64,000 nt of DNA from assembly GCA_964606065.1 (NCBI GenBank), contig CAZSEX010000002.1, positions 1 to 64,000 of the forward strand, given 5' to 3'. A program made the position numbers and the translations under genes. The stretch is from JAFGHJ01 sp964606065 (lineage in GTDB: Bacteria; Hydrothermota; UBA3072). The notes beneath the pieces were generated by a model. The model made no database searches, had not been told where the DNA came from, and worked only from the letters and a program-made list of their open reading frames with translations. Shown here piece after piece: positions 1 through 9,242 of the stretch (position 1 is the first letter of the stretch; each line of letters starts with the position of its first letter).

Positions 1-663
1 ATGTTTGGCTTTGCTCCTTCGGCAGATGGTGAAGTTTTACTACAGCAACCTTTCAGTCCGGGATTCGCGGATATTTCAAAAGATATACCTCTTCTGATCG
101 GCAGCACACTGAATGAACTCATGAAAACAGCTTATGCTGAAAAAGACCTGACAATAGAACAGGCAAAAAAACGGTTAACAGAAGAATATGGCGACAGAAC
201 CGATCAGTACATAGAGCTATTCGCAAAGGCGTATCCTGATTTTACCCCTCAGGATCTTCTTTCTATTGATACTGTTTTTAGACCATATACCATACGAACC
301 GCTGATGCAAGGGCTTTAGAGACAAGTGCCCCCCTGTATGTTTATTTGTTGGCATGGAAAAGTCCCGTTGATAGTGCATCCAAAGGTTCTTTTCATGGGT
401 TGGACATTCCGTTGGCATTCAATAATGTTGATTTGAGACCGGACTGGACAGGCAATTCAGAAGAAGCCTGGAAATTATCCGACAAAATGAGCTCTGCATG
501 GATAAACTTCGCGAAAACAGGTAATCCTAATGTAGAGGGAGTGCTGCCAAAGTGGGAATCTTATACTGTTAAAAACGGTGTTACAATGTATTTTGACAAT
601 GAATGCAAAATTGTAAACAACCATGACAGAGAATTGATGCACTTCGTTAAACCTAAAATATAA
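1..663 (+). CDS. Carboxylesterase type B family, C-terminal part (5' end outside window)
   Basis: The visible 220 residues match the C-terminal third of alpha/beta-hydrolase carboxylesterases (para-nitrobenzyl esterase group). The reading frame is open at base 1, so the first ATG is probably internal and the nucleophilic serine elbow lies upstream of the window. Two members of the catalytic triad can be placed: the acid in GSTLNE (Glu39 of the visible part) and the histidine in SFHGLDIP (His132). The family's closing W-x-x-FAKTGNPN block is at 167-177. Substrate cannot be predicted. It is followed by 510 bases of repeat-rich non-coding DNA. Confidence 0.85.
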   Translation: MFGFAPSADGEVLLQQPFSPGFADISKDIPLLIGSTLNELMKTAYAEKDLTIEQAKKRLTEEYGDRTDQYIELFAKAYPDFTPQDLLSIDTVFRPYTIRTADARALETSAPLYVYLLAWKSPVDSASKGSFHGLDIPLAFNNVDLRPDWTGNSEEAWKLSDKMSSAWINFAKTGNPNVEGVLPKWESYTVKNGVTMYFDNECKIVNNHDRELMHFVKPKI

Positions 664-992
664 TCCATTTAAATTTTAAAAAATATGACTAAAAAAGGTA
701 TGAAAAAAAATCTAAAAAACCTTTAAGATATGAAATAGAGTGTGATGAATCAAATTTGGTGGAAAATAGTATTCCGGTAAATGATATATTTCTTATGCGT
801 GAATAAATTGTTTTATATTTTACGGGGAAAATTCGTGCTATTTGTGAAATTTGTTGTTAAAAAACAAGATAAATGAGTGTGGATGGGCTTTGTGATCTTT
901 GTGTGCTTTGTGGCTAATCAAATAGATTCTTCGCATCTAAGTTAAATAGTTAAATTGAAAAATAGAAAAATAGTAAAAAAAACAACAAAAAA
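664..992. other. AT-rich intergenic stretch
   Basis: No supported gene. A short open frame ending in LFMRE-like sequence near 803 has no recognisable family and no good ribosome binding site. From about 887 to 920 there is a degenerate CTTTGTG-type word that belongs to the dispersed intergenic repeat family described for 993-1171. Confidence 0.5.
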
Positions 993-1171
993 ATCCTGTA
1001 AATCTGCGTTCATCTGCGTCTCATTCTGGGGATGGGATTGTGGTTTTAAACAACATATATTTTTGTTTTTCTCTGCGACCTTTGCCTGCCCTATGGAATA
1101 ACAACTTCTATTCCATGAGGGGCGTCTCTGCGGTGAATTTTTTCTTGTGTTAATCTGTGTAATCTTGTGGT
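993..1171 (+). repeat. Composite intergenic repeat, copy A
   Basis: This block has the same order of words as the copies near 12731-12853 and 42752-42880: a G-rich GGGATGGG word, a TTTTAAACAACA word, then CTCTGCGACCTTTG and TCTCTGCGGTGAA. In this copy the last two words are separated by a palindromic insert (1085-1124). The block abuts the leuS stop codon. It is non-coding; short ORFs across such blocks translate to HKEHKE- or QRTQRF-like peptides and are artefacts. Confidence 0.7.
1088..1123. repeat. REP-like palindrome nested in repeat copy A
   Basis: Hairpin with arms ATGGAATA (1093-1100) and TATTCCAT (1109-1116) around an 8-nt loop, extended by outer GCCC (1088-1091) and GGGC (1120-1123) pairs. 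The same 36 nt plus flanks occurs in inverted orientation at 13577-13612. No T-run follows on either side, so a REP-like element is more likely than a terminator. Confidence 0.75.
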
Positions 1172-1173
1172 TA

Positions 1174-3585
1174 CTAAATTACAATGTTTAAAAGTCGATC
1201 CTTAACAAAAATAATCTTTTTCGGTTCACCATCATCAAGAAAACGGCTTACGTTCTTCACTTCTTTAGCCAATTCGAAGGCATCGTCCTTTTCGATGCCC
1301 TTATTTACCTCTATTTTTGCCCTTAATTTACCGTTTACCTGCACAATAAGTGTGTATTTTTCCTCAATAATGCCGTTCGGGTCGTATTCTGGCCAATCCT
1401 CAAGGAAAACAGAGTCTTTATCGCCAAATTTACTGTACATTTCCTCGGATATAAAAGGCGCAATGGGGGCAAGAAGCAAAAATAAACGTCTTAAAGCGTA
1501 CTGAGTGAGCTTATCTTTATTTCTGTAATCGGAAATAATATTCAAAAACTCCATTAAAGCAGCAATTGCAGTATTGTAGCTGAAACGCTCTATATCTTCC
1601 GTTACTTTCTTGGTTGTTTTTTCAGTTTCTTTATAAATTGACTCTTCCCTATCGAAATCCGAAAGGTGTATATTATTTTCATTAAGGTGTTCCACGCCAA
1701 GCTCGTAAAGCCTTGTTAAAAAACGCGTAGAACCTTTGATATTTTCTTCTTTCCAATCGATGTCGCTGTCAGGAGGACCAAAAAAGAACATTGCGATTCT
1801 TGCAGCGTCTATTCCCACTCTGGCAACCAACACTTCGGGGTCTACAACGTTGCCTTTCGATTTAGACATCACATCGCCCTTATCATCTCTTACCATACCC
1901 TGGTTAAATAACCTTAAAACAGGTTCCTTAACTGGAGAATATCCTAATTTATGCATAAATTTAGTTATAAATCTCATATATATTAGATGTCCGGTAGCAT
2001 GTTCAGCACCACCTATATAGAGATCTACAGGAAGCCATTTCTCCGCTTCCCTTTTATCGAAAATTTCACTATCGTTTTTCGGATCGAGATATCTAAAGTG
2101 ATACCATGCGGAGTCAACAAAAGTGTCGGCTGTATCTGCGTCTCTCTTTGCATCTCCCCCACACTTTGGACATTTTACTTTTTCAAAACCGGGGTGAATC
2201 GCCAACGGCGAACGGGCTTTTGGAATAAAATCCACTTCGTTCGGCGGCGGAAGAAGAACAGGCAAATCCGACTCCGGAACAGGAACCACGCCACATTTAT
2301 CGCAATGAATCATGGGTATAGGCGCGCCCCAGTACCTCTGACGTGAAATAAGCCAATCGTTCAAGCGATAGTTTATCGATTTCCACCCAAGTCTTTTTCT
2401 ATCAAGGTATTCTACTATCTTTATTAAAGCTTCATCGGACTTCATTTCGTTGAATTCACCGGAATTAACCATTATTCCTGGTTCGGTGTAAGCGGCATCG
2501 CCCAGAGGGGATTTTCCTCTTATAACTTCCTTTATGGGTAAATTATATTTCCTGGCAAATTCGTAGTCTCTCTGGTCATGAGCCGGAACGCTCATAATAA
2601 GACCTGTGCCATAAGAGCCTAGCACGAAGTCAGCCACGTATACGGGTAACTTATCACCTGTAAGGGGATGAATTACTTTGAGTCCGGTATTCACTCCCGT
2701 TTTTTCTCTATCTTCTCTTGTGCGCTCTATATTACTTAAAAGCAGTGAATCGTGTATGTATTTTTTTACATCTTTGTTTTTTTCTGCTATCTTTTCTGCC
2801 AATTTGCTCTCAGGCGAAATACACATGAAGGTTACACCGTAAATTGTGTCGGGTCTGGTCGTAAAGATATTGAATTCTTCCCCATTTTCTAATTTGAACT
2901 TTATTTCCGCGCCTTCTCTCCTCCCTATCCAGTTTCTCTGCATTTCTTTGATATTTTCCGGCCAATATTCCAAGGTTTCTATATCCCGGTACAGCTCTTC
3001 GGCATAATCGGTAATACGAACAAACCATTGTTTGAGCTTTCTTTTTTCTATCTCCGATTCACATCTCCAGCATTTGCCATTTTCAACCTGTTCATTGGCA
3101 AGAACTGTTTTGCAGCCGGGACACCAGTTTACATAGGATTCAGCCTGATATAAAAGACCGTTTTTGTATAGTTGTATAAGCAACCATTGAGTCCATTTAT
3201 AATATTCAGGATCTGAAGTCGTCATTTCCCTTTCCCAATCATAACTGAGACCTAATTTTCTTATTGTTTTTCGCGCTGCTGTCATATTATTGTAAGTCCA
3301 TTCTTTTGGATCCAGATTTTTTTTAATGGCAGCTTCTTCGGCGGGCAGTCCAAATGCGTCCCAGCCAAAGGGATGAAGCAAATCTTTATTCCGCATCTTT
3401 TCCCATCTCCACTTTAAATCTCCGAAACAGTAATTTCTAAAATGTCCCATGTGTATGTTACCGGAGGTATATGGCCACATTTCCATAATAAAGTACTTAT
3501 TTTTAGGATTTTCAGGCGATTTAAAAAGTCCTGAATCTTCCCATTTTTTTCGCCATTTATTCTCTATTTCTTCAAAAGGATACAT
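1174..3585 (-). CDS. leuS: Leucyl-tRNA synthetase
   Basis: Class Ia aminoacyl-tRNA synthetase charging tRNA-Leu, 803 residues from the chosen start. Visible are the HIGH-type motif HMGH (45-48), a first zinc knuckle with C155, C158, C172 and C175, the CP1 editing-domain motif TTRPDTIYG (242-250), VPAHDQRDYEF (333-343), a second Cys pair set (C428, C431, C472, C475) and the KMSKS-type motif VMSKS (572-576). The open frame runs further upstream through a TTG, but that would overlap the preceding gene; the ATG at 3585, followed by YPFEEIENKW, fits the family N-terminus. It lies 25 nt after the upstream gene and ends the SLBB/coiled-coil/leuS operon. The stop is TAG. Confidence 0.97.
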   Translation of the reverse strand: MYPFEEIENKWRKKWEDSGLFKSPENPKNKYFIMEMWPYTSGNIHMGHFRNYCFGDLKWRWEKMRNKDLLHPFGWDAFGLPAEEAAIKKNLDPKEWTYNNMTAARKTIRKLGLSYDWEREMTTSDPEYYKWTQWLLIQLYKNGLLYQAESYVNWCPGCKTVLANEQVENGKCWRCESEIEKRKLKQWFVRITDYAEELYRDIETLEYWPENIKEMQRNWIGRREGAEIKFKLENGEEFNIFTTRPDTIYGVTFMCISPESKLAEKIAEKNKDVKKYIHDSLLLSNIERTREDREKTGVNTGLKVIHPLTGDKLPVYVADFVLGSYGTGLIMSVPAHDQRDYEFARKYNLPIKEVIRGKSPLGDAAYTEPGIMVNSGEFNEMKSDEALIKIVEYLDRKRLGWKSINYRLNDWLISRQRYWGAPIPMIHCDKCGVVPVPESDLPVLLPPPNEVDFIPKARSPLAIHPGFEKVKCPKCGGDAKRDADTADTFVDSAWYHFRYLDPKNDSEIFDKREAEKWLPVDLYIGGAEHATGHLIYMRFITKFMHKLGYSPVKEPVLRLFNQGMVRDDKGDVMSKSKGNVVDPEVLVARVGIDAARIAMFFFGPPDSDIDWKEENIKGSTRFLTRLYELGVEHLNENNIHLSDFDREESIYKETEKTTKKVTEDIERFSYNTAIAALMEFLNIISDYRNKDKLTQYALRRLFLLLAPIAPFISEEMYSKFGDKDSVFLEDWPEYDPNGIIEEKYTLIVQVNGKLRAKIEVNKGIEKDDAFELAKEVKNVSRFLDDGEPKKIIFVKDRLLNIVI

Positions 3586-3610
3586 CTGGACTATATGATA
3601 TTTACTGTGA

Positions 3611-4975
3611 TTATTGATTGTTTTTAAATTTTTCGATGTCCTGCTCAAGTTTTAAAAGTTCCTTTCTCTTTGCTTCTATTTTTCCTGATAAGGCAATTTC
3701 TTCCCTTCTTTTAGCAACTATTCGCTGGGTTAATTCGAGTTCCTCTTTCTTTTGAACATCACTTTTGCTGTTTTCTCCTAAGAGTTTATCGAAAAGAATA
3801 TCTTCTTCCGATTTTTTTTCTGTTTCTGCCGGCATCGTCGCCATTACTGTTTCCGCTTCAGCGGAAATACTTTCTTTCTTTTCTGTTAAATTTTTTATTT
3901 CTTCTTCTAAATCCTTTTGGACTTTTTGTTTTTTTGCTATATCTTCTATTACACCCTCTTTTGTTTCCTTTAATTTTTCGATCTCTTCTTTAAGAAGTTG
4001 TATCTTATTTTGAAGCTCGGGGCTACTCTTACCAGAAGCTTTTTTATCGATTTTTCCTGCTGAAATCGGTTTGCTTAAAATACTACCTACAAGGGAAAAA
4101 ACCACAAATGATACAAATGAAAGCATTAAATATTTTGATTCGAATAATCCTTTTATTTTAGTTATCAAATTTGAACCAGCTTCCTTTTTCTCTGGTAGCT
4201 TGATTAAGAAATGAATACTGGCTAATTCTCTGCCCTGATAGTTAACCGGCTGTGAAAAGTAAAATTTGTCTTCACTTTCTTTTCCTTTTTCCTGTTCAAT
4301 CCATCCGACATCTGAATTATTAATATTCCACACAATTGTTTTATTCTCTCCGAGGATCGTCAAATTAATAATATTCTCTTTTTTTGTAGCCTTATCGATG
4401 TAATTTCTTATTTCTGAACTATTTCTGTCAGCCACATAACCTCTTATATCATTGGAAGTAGCAAGAACATGACCATAAAATTGCCAGCCCTGCTCAGCAA
4501 ATTCTTTTACATCTGGTTTATTCTGTATTTCAAGGTACAAATACCCTATTACTTCTTTATTATTCGAAATGATTTCAGTTTCTACTATAGAAAATGAGTC
4601 TCTTATTAGATATTTTTTGTTATTTGTTCTTTGCTGTAAACCCGTGTATTTTGTTCCCACTCCTCTAATACCGTTTGTCCAGAATATTGTTCTGTTTCCT
4701 TCTGTTATTATTATTTCAGGTTTATTGGAGAGATTTATCTCTTCCATAGTTTTTCTGATTAACATCGATATAAACAAATCGTCTTTCATTGCAAAAGCTT
4801 CATTGATATTTTGCGCTAAAATATTACCAAAAGAAATCCAACCATCGATTCCGTCCTCGTAGCTTAAAGAATCGAATCTCTGTGAAGTAAATTCCTGTTC
4901 GGGCATGGTTACATAAATAGTAATAAGAGACAAGAAAAAACCGATTATCCCCAAAAACAAAGCTTTTTTGAACAT
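3611..4975 (-). CDS. Two-TM protein with extracytoplasmic sensor-like region and C-terminal coiled coil
   Basis: 454 residues, family not recognised. TM segments at about 5-23 and 281-301 bracket an extracytoplasmic region of about 255 residues made of two similar-sized halves, each with a V-I-G-Y or I-V-W strand pattern reminiscent of double PAS/Cache sensors. The cytoplasmic part from about 310 to 454 is rich in Lys and Glu and is predicted coiled coil, without kinase, GGDEF, HAMP or methyl-accepting motifs. It follows the SLBB gene by 13 nt with a GAGGAG ribosome binding site and precedes leuS. A scaffold or signal relay at the membrane is possible, but no function is established. Confidence 0.75.
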   Translation of the reverse strand: MFKKALFLGIIGFFLSLITIYVTMPEQEFTSQRFDSLSYEDGIDGWISFGNILAQNINEAFAMKDDLFISMLIRKTMEEINLSNKPEIIITEGNRTIFWTNGIRGVGTKYTGLQQRTNNKKYLIRDSFSIVETEIISNNKEVIGYLYLEIQNKPDVKEFAEQGWQFYGHVLATSNDIRGYVADRNSSEIRNYIDKATKKENIINLTILGENKTIVWNINNSDVGWIEQEKGKESEDKFYFSQPVNYQGRELASIHFLIKLPEKKEAGSNLITKIKGLFESKYLMLSFVSFVVFSLVGSILSKPISAGKIDKKASGKSSPELQNKIQLLKEEIEKLKETKEGVIEDIAKKQKVQKDLEEEIKNLTEKKESISAEAETVMATMPAETEKKSEEDILFDKLLGENSKSDVQKKEELELTQRIVAKRREEIALSGKIEAKRKELLKLEQDIEKFKNNQ

Positions 4976-4988
4976 AAATACTCCTCAG

Positions 4989-5393
4989 TTAATCGGGGTC
5001 TAAACGATAAAAATAATATGCTACAGCTCCCACAACCCCTAAAAATTTTGTAAAATCCCACAATCTTGAAGAGAACGATTGATTTACATATACTAAATCG
5101 CCCGATTCAAGAATAGGAGGATTTTTTTCTTTAGCATTCAGATAGTCATTTATATTAAAAAAAGAGACTTCTTTTTCTTTTATTGCCCTCACCAATTTCA
5201 CGTTGGAGAGATCGGAGCGGGATGTTGGGCCTCCGGCGAACGATATTGCTTCCACAATATTGGTGGAAGGAGTTACGTAATAAATACCGGGGTTTCTGAC
5301 TTCACCCCATACCTGAATCCTGATAGATCCACCTTCGACCAAAAATTGAGTTTGGGGAAAGCTCAAAAACAACAATCCAATTAAAAATACCAT
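4989..5393 (-). CDS. SLBB-domain protein (polysaccharide export-like)
   Basis: 134 residues. An N-terminal hydrophobic segment (1-14) serves as signal or anchor. Residues 22-100 form an SLBB (soluble-ligand-binding beta-grasp) domain with the VWGEVRNPGIYYV start typical of Wza/GumB-type export proteins, and a second hydrophobic segment at about 115-130 is followed by Arg-Leu-Asp-Pro-Asp. The Poly_export domain is absent, so this is a free-standing SLBB module. It is first gene of an operon with the two-TM coiled-coil protein and leuS. A promoter lies 9 nt upstream of the ATG, leaving almost no leader and no Shine-Dalgarno site. Confidence 0.8.
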   Translation of the reverse strand: MVFLIGLLFLSFPQTQFLVEGGSIRIQVWGEVRNPGIYYVTPSTNIVEAISFAGGPTSRSDLSNVKLVRAIKEKEVSFFNINDYLNAKEKNPPILESGDLVYVNQSFSSRLWDFTKFLGVVGAVAYYFYRLDPD

Positions 5394-5402
5394 TATTTGG
5401 TT

Positions 5403-5430
5403 ATATTAAACTATTTTTCTTTATTGTCAA
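5403..5430 (-). promoter_or_regulatory. Promoter of SLBB operon, near-leaderless
   Basis: On the minus strand, -35 TTGACA (5425-5430), 16-nt spacer, -10 TAATAT (5403-5408). The ATG of the SLBB gene is 9 nt downstream of the -10, so the predicted transcript has a leader of only a few nucleotides. Confidence 0.75.
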
Positions 5431-5439
5431 GTATTCTTT

Positions 5440-5691
5440 TTACTCCTTATCTTTAAGGCATATCATTTCAATCTCGCTAATTTTAATAAGGAGGAAATTT
5501 TCTTCCCTTACTGTACCGTTTTTGAATTCTACGACGGCATCCGTTATCGGAAGAAAACCGGATTGTTTTGAAAGTGCCTGTAGAGTATCTGTTAATCGAG
5601 CATTCAAATGGATATGAATATCACCCGTTATCTTACAACAACTCGTATACAGATCTACATTTTTTTTCTCTTTTTCTATTCTCATTGCCAT
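5440..5691 (-). CDS. Small conserved protein (possible DUF6812-like)
   Basis: 83 residues without membrane segments. The central pattern, I-x-G-D-I-H-I then RLTDTLQ and FLPITDAVV, recalls small proteins of the DUF6812 type that occur beside housekeeping genes in candidate phyla; that assignment is from memory and uncertain. It overlaps the ispG stop by 10 nt and is the last gene of the rtcB-mutL-miaA-ispG operon. Function unknown. Confidence 0.65.
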   Translation of the reverse strand: MAMRIEKEKKNVDLYTSCCKITGDIHIHLNARLTDTLQALSKQSGFLPITDAVVEFKNGTVREENFLLIKISEIEMICLKDKE

Positions 5692-6767
5692 TGGGCTTCC
5701 TCCTTTAGTAAATAGTTTAATTCATGCACAAAAGTTTTCAAAATATCTTTTTCTTTTACGGTAGCTATTTTTTTTCCTTTTTTAAAAATAACAGCCGAAT
5801 GCCTGCCTCCCGCTATTCCTATATCTGCTTCTTTGGCTTCTCCTGGGCCATTAACGGAACAGCCCATCACTGCAATAGTTATCGGGGCGTTAATGTTTTC
5901 CACTTCTTTTTCCAGTTTTTTTAAAAAACCTTCGAGATCGAATTCTAATCTCCCGCAAGTTGGACAGGAAATTATCCTGGGCCCTATTTTTCTTAGTTTG
6001 AGGGAGGATAAAATGTTACGGGCTGCAAGAATCTCGTTTCCGGGATCACCTGTAAGCGAAACCCGAATGGTATCTCCAATTCCCTCTTCCAGCAAGATTC
6101 CAGTACCCACGGCAGAATATACCTCTCCCCTTCCTCCCGAAGGTCCGGCTTCAGTAACTCCGATATGAAGAGGGTAATTATATAATCCCGAAAAAATCCG
6201 ATTGGCATCGATCATTGTTCTGACATCGGAAGACTTTATTGAAACTACAATGGATTGAAAATTTAAATCTTCAAGTATCCTTATCTCGTCCACTACTGAT
6301 TCTACAAGAGCTTCCGGCTTTATCCCGCCAAATTTTTCTACATATTTTGCCTTAAGAGAGCCCGCGTTTACCCCTACTCTTATAGGAATACTTTTTTCTT
6401 TACATATTTTTACAATTTCTTCGACTTTCCATTTATCTCCGATATTTCCCGGATTTATCCTTATTTTATCAACTCCCTGCCGGGCAGACTCGATGGCAAG
6501 CTTATAGTCATAATGAATATCGGCAACTAAAGGGATATCTATCTTTTCCTTTATTTTTTTGATATTTTTAGCCGCATCGATATCCGGAACGGCTACTCTA
6601 ATAATCTCGCAGCCCTCTTTTTCCAGTTGTTTAATTTGATTGACCGTTTTCCTTTTGCTGCGGGTATCTGTGTTGGTCATAGACTGTATGGCAATGGGAT
6701 TATCACCTCCGATTTTCACCGAACCTATCGGTACAACTTTAGTTTTTTTTCTTTTGTATTTTTTCAA
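5682..6767 (-). CDS. ispG: 4-hydroxy-3-methylbut-2-en-1-yl diphosphate synthase
   Basis: Iron-sulfur enzyme of the MEP isoprenoid pathway converting MEcPP to HMBPP. 361 residues, the usual length of the short bacterial form. The TIM barrel starts with GDNPIAIQSMTNTDT (21-35), and the cluster ligands are C268 and C271 (SCPTCGR) and C303 in MGCSVNGPGE, with Glu310 as the likely open-coordination ligand. It overlaps the miaA 3' end by 29 nt, consistent with translational coupling. Presence of ispG implies isoprenoids are made by the MEP route. Confidence 0.97.
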   Translation of the reverse strand: MKKYKRKKTKVVPIGSVKIGGDNPIAIQSMTNTDTRSKRKTVNQIKQLEKEGCEIIRVAVPDIDAAKNIKKIKEKIDIPLVADIHYDYKLAIESARQGVDKIRINPGNIGDKWKVEEIVKICKEKSIPIRVGVNAGSLKAKYVEKFGGIKPEALVESVVDEIRILEDLNFQSIVVSIKSSDVRTMIDANRIFSGLYNYPLHIGVTEAGPSGGRGEVYSAVGTGILLEEGIGDTIRVSLTGDPGNEILAARNILSSLKLRKIGPRIISCPTCGRLEFDLEGFLKKLEKEVENINAPITIAVMGCSVNGPGEAKEADIGIAGGRHSAVIFKKGKKIATVKEKDILKTFVHELNYLLKEEAQWQ

Positions 6768-7656
6768 TTAACGCCGCCTTTAGTTTTTGTTTATTTTTAA
6801 AAATTTTTACCTTCGGTAATCCTTTGATAAAAGTAATCTGTCTATCAGCGTATTTCTTTGTTTCTTTTATAATCATTTCTTTCAAATTTTCAAGTTTTTG
6901 TTTCTTTCCATTCAACAAATACTCCGCAACCTGTCCATAACCAATGGACGTAAAGGAATAAAGAGAAGAATCATGTCCTTTATTGAGAAGATTTTTAACC
7001 TCTTCGATAAATCCTTCTTCAAACATTTTCACGACTCTTTTTTCTATTCTTTCTCTTAATTCTTTCTTATTTACTAATAGAGCGAATATTTCCAGCGGTA
7101 TTTTGTTTTTATTTCCTTTTCTCCAGAAATCTGTTAAAGTAACACCGCTCGCCCTATAAACTTCTAATGCCCTCCCGAGACGCTGTTTATCGTTGGGATG
7201 TATTCTCTTAGCAGATTCGGGATCTATTTTCTTCAATTCTCTGTGCATTTGTTCGGAACCTTTCTTTTTTATTTCCTTTCTAACCTCGTCACGTATTTCG
7301 GCAGGAATTTCCGGTTCTTCAAACATGCCTTCGATAAGAGACCTGATATAGAATATGGTTCCACCACAAACAATGGGGATATTTTTTCTTTCTCTTATCT
7401 CTTTTACTTTTTTCTTACAATCACAGAGAAATTCATAGGCCGAATAATCTTCATCAGGCTCTTTTATATTTATTAAATGATGTGGAATTTTTTGCATCTC
7501 TTCCGCTGTAATCTTAGCGGTTCCGATATCCATGCCTTTATAGATTTGTCTTGAATCGGCAGAAATTATTTCTATCGGATAACTTTCCCCTAATTCAAGA
7601 CATATAGAAGTCTTTCCCACGGCTGTCGGACCGATCAATGTCAATACCTTTTTCAT
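6739..7656 (-). CDS. miaA: tRNA dimethylallyltransferase
   Basis: Transfers a dimethylallyl group to N6 of A37 in tRNAs reading UNN codons. 305 residues, with P-loop GPTAVGKT (9-16), the substrate-binding SADSRQIYKGMDIGTAK block (32-48) and the family's DKQRLGRALEVY segment. It overlaps mutL by 4 nt (ATGA) and ispG by 29 nt. The pairing is metabolically sensible, because ispG feeds the DMAPP that MiaA consumes. Confidence 0.97.
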   Translation of the reverse strand: MKKVLTLIGPTAVGKTSICLELGESYPIEIISADSRQIYKGMDIGTAKITAEEMQKIPHHLINIKEPDEDYSAYEFLCDCKKKVKEIRERKNIPIVCGGTIFYIRSLIEGMFEEPEIPAEIRDEVRKEIKKKGSEQMHRELKKIDPESAKRIHPNDKQRLGRALEVYRASGVTLTDFWRKGNKNKIPLEIFALLVNKKELRERIEKRVVKMFEEGFIEEVKNLLNKGHDSSLYSFTSIGYGQVAEYLLNGKKQKLENLKEMIIKETKKYADRQITFIKGLPKVKIFKNKQKLKAALIEKIQKKKN

Positions 7657-9242
7657 CGCCGAAAAAGTTTCTTTTCGATGTCTTTTAGGGATATTTCAAA
7701 AAGAATCGGTCTGCCATGAGGGCATCTGAAAGGTGTATCAGTTGAAAACAAAAGATTTACGAGATTTTCCATCTCTTCGGTTGATAAGGGGTCTCCCGCT
7801 TTTATTGCCGAGTGACAGCTCACAGATTTTAATAAGTTATCTATCGTAGTTTCTTTCTCTTTAGAAAGATCTTCTAAAATACCTCTGAGCTGGTCTTCAT
7901 TTATTTCCGTCAATAATGAAGGAATTCCTTCCCAGACAACCACATTACCGGAAAAAATTCTGAAAGCAAATCCTAAATTTCTTAAATCATCTTTAATTTC
8001 TTCAAGTTTTAATATTTCAAGCGGAGTATGGTTTACCTGGACGGGAAATAAAAGGCTCTGGGTGTTAAAATTTTCATTATTTTTTAAGTTGTCATAAAGA
8101 ATTCTCTCGTGCGCCGCGTGCTGGTCGATAATGACTAAACCGGTATTTGTCTGCGCTACAATGTAGGAATCATGTAACTGCCAGAATTTGCTTTTGGTAT
8201 CGCCTTCGAACAGAAAATCTTTTTTAAATGAAAAAAGTTCTCTTCTGTAATCACTGTTAATTCCTACTGTTTCGTTTAGAATTCTCTTTAAAGTTGACGT
8301 AATAATATTTTCATTCTGAAACTTTATTTCTTTTTTTGTAGGATGAACATTTACATCTACTAAATTTGCGGAAATGTCTACAAACAAAATAAATGATGGG
8401 TTTTCATCCGTAAAAGGCGTATAAAAATCCTTGATTAATTTAAAAATTTTGCCATCCCAGACATCTCTTTTATTTACAAATAAATAATACTTCTTTTGGG
8501 AAGGTAATTCAGGGCGCTGTATCCACCCGCTGATTTTAATATTACTTTCCGCGTTTTCAAAATTAACGGGAATAAGAGACGAAAGAAATTTTTCATCGAG
8601 AACGGACAATATTCTGTCGTCTGAAGTCGTGGAAGGTAAATCAATAACTTTTTTACCGTTATGAGTTAACACAAAAGAAATTTCGGGATAACATATGCAT
8701 TTAGGTATAATTTCACCTAAAATTTTCCTGAACTCAGCGTTTGCGGAATGCAAAAACTTTCTTCTGGCAGGATAGTTATTAAAAAGAAATTTTACTATAA
8801 CTGAAGTTCCCCTCTGCCTCTGTTTAGGTTTCTCTTCTTTAATTTCGCCGTTAAAAATTTTTATGTACCTGCCCATTTCCGCATTCGAAAATCTCGAAAG
8901 AATTTCCATCTGAGAAATAGCAGCTATTGATGCCAGAGCTTCGCCTCTAAAACCCAGAGAATATATTAAATCGAGGTCGGATATATCTTTAATTTTACTG
9001 GTCGAGTATCTTCTCGCCACCAATTTGATATCTTCGGAATGAATTCCTTTTCCATTGTCGGAAACAGCAATGAGTCTTTTTCCTCCGTCTTCGACATCTA
9101 CAGTTATCCTGGACGCTTCGGCATCTATAGCATTTTCTACTAATTCTTTAATACAGGAAAATGGACCTTCGACGACTTCTCCCGCGGCAATTTTATTCTT
9201 TACCTTATCCGGTAATTCAAAAATTCTTTTGTCGTTTTCCAT
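7653..9242 (-). CDS. mutL: DNA mismatch repair protein MutL
   Basis: 529 residues. The N-terminal GHKL ATPase shows ELVENAIDA (33-41), DNGKGI (62-67) and LGFRGEAL (97-104); the C-terminal dimerisation/endonuclease domain carries DQHA at 373-376, SCHSAIKAGD (475-484) and CPHGRP (507-512). These are the metal-binding motifs of endonuclease-type MutL. The canonical DQHA-x2-E-x4-E reads DQHA-AH-E-RILY-D here, so the last acid is Asp384 rather than Glu. It starts 1 nt inside the rtcB stop (overlapping stop/start) and overlaps miaA by 4 nt. Confidence 0.96.
   Translation of the reverse strand: MENDKRIFELPDKVKNKIAAGEVVEGPFSCIKELVENAIDAEASRITVDVEDGGKRLIAVSDNGKGIHSEDIKLVARRYSTSKIKDISDLDLIYSLGFRGEALASIAAISQMEILSRFSNAEMGRYIKIFNGEIKEEKPKQRQRGTSVIVKFLFNNYPARRKFLHSANAEFRKILGEIIPKCICYPEISFVLTHNGKKVIDLPSTTSDDRILSVLDEKFLSSLIPVNFENAESNIKISGWIQRPELPSQKKYYLFVNKRDVWDGKIFKLIKDFYTPFTDENPSFILFVDISANLVDVNVHPTKKEIKFQNENIITSTLKRILNETVGINSDYRRELFSFKKDFLFEGDTKSKFWQLHDSYIVAQTNTGLVIIDQHAAHERILYDNLKNNENFNTQSLLFPVQVNHTPLEILKLEEIKDDLRNLGFAFRIFSGNVVVWEGIPSLLTEINEDQLRGILEDLSKEKETTIDNLLKSVSCHSAIKAGDPLSTEEMENLVNLLFSTDTPFRCPHGRPILFEISLKDIEKKLFRR

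Noticed and set aside
3586..3648. Longer leuS start at a TTG (3648)
   Set aside because: The added 21 residues overlap the upstream gene's 3' end and do not resemble LeuS N-termini; the ATG at 3585 fits.
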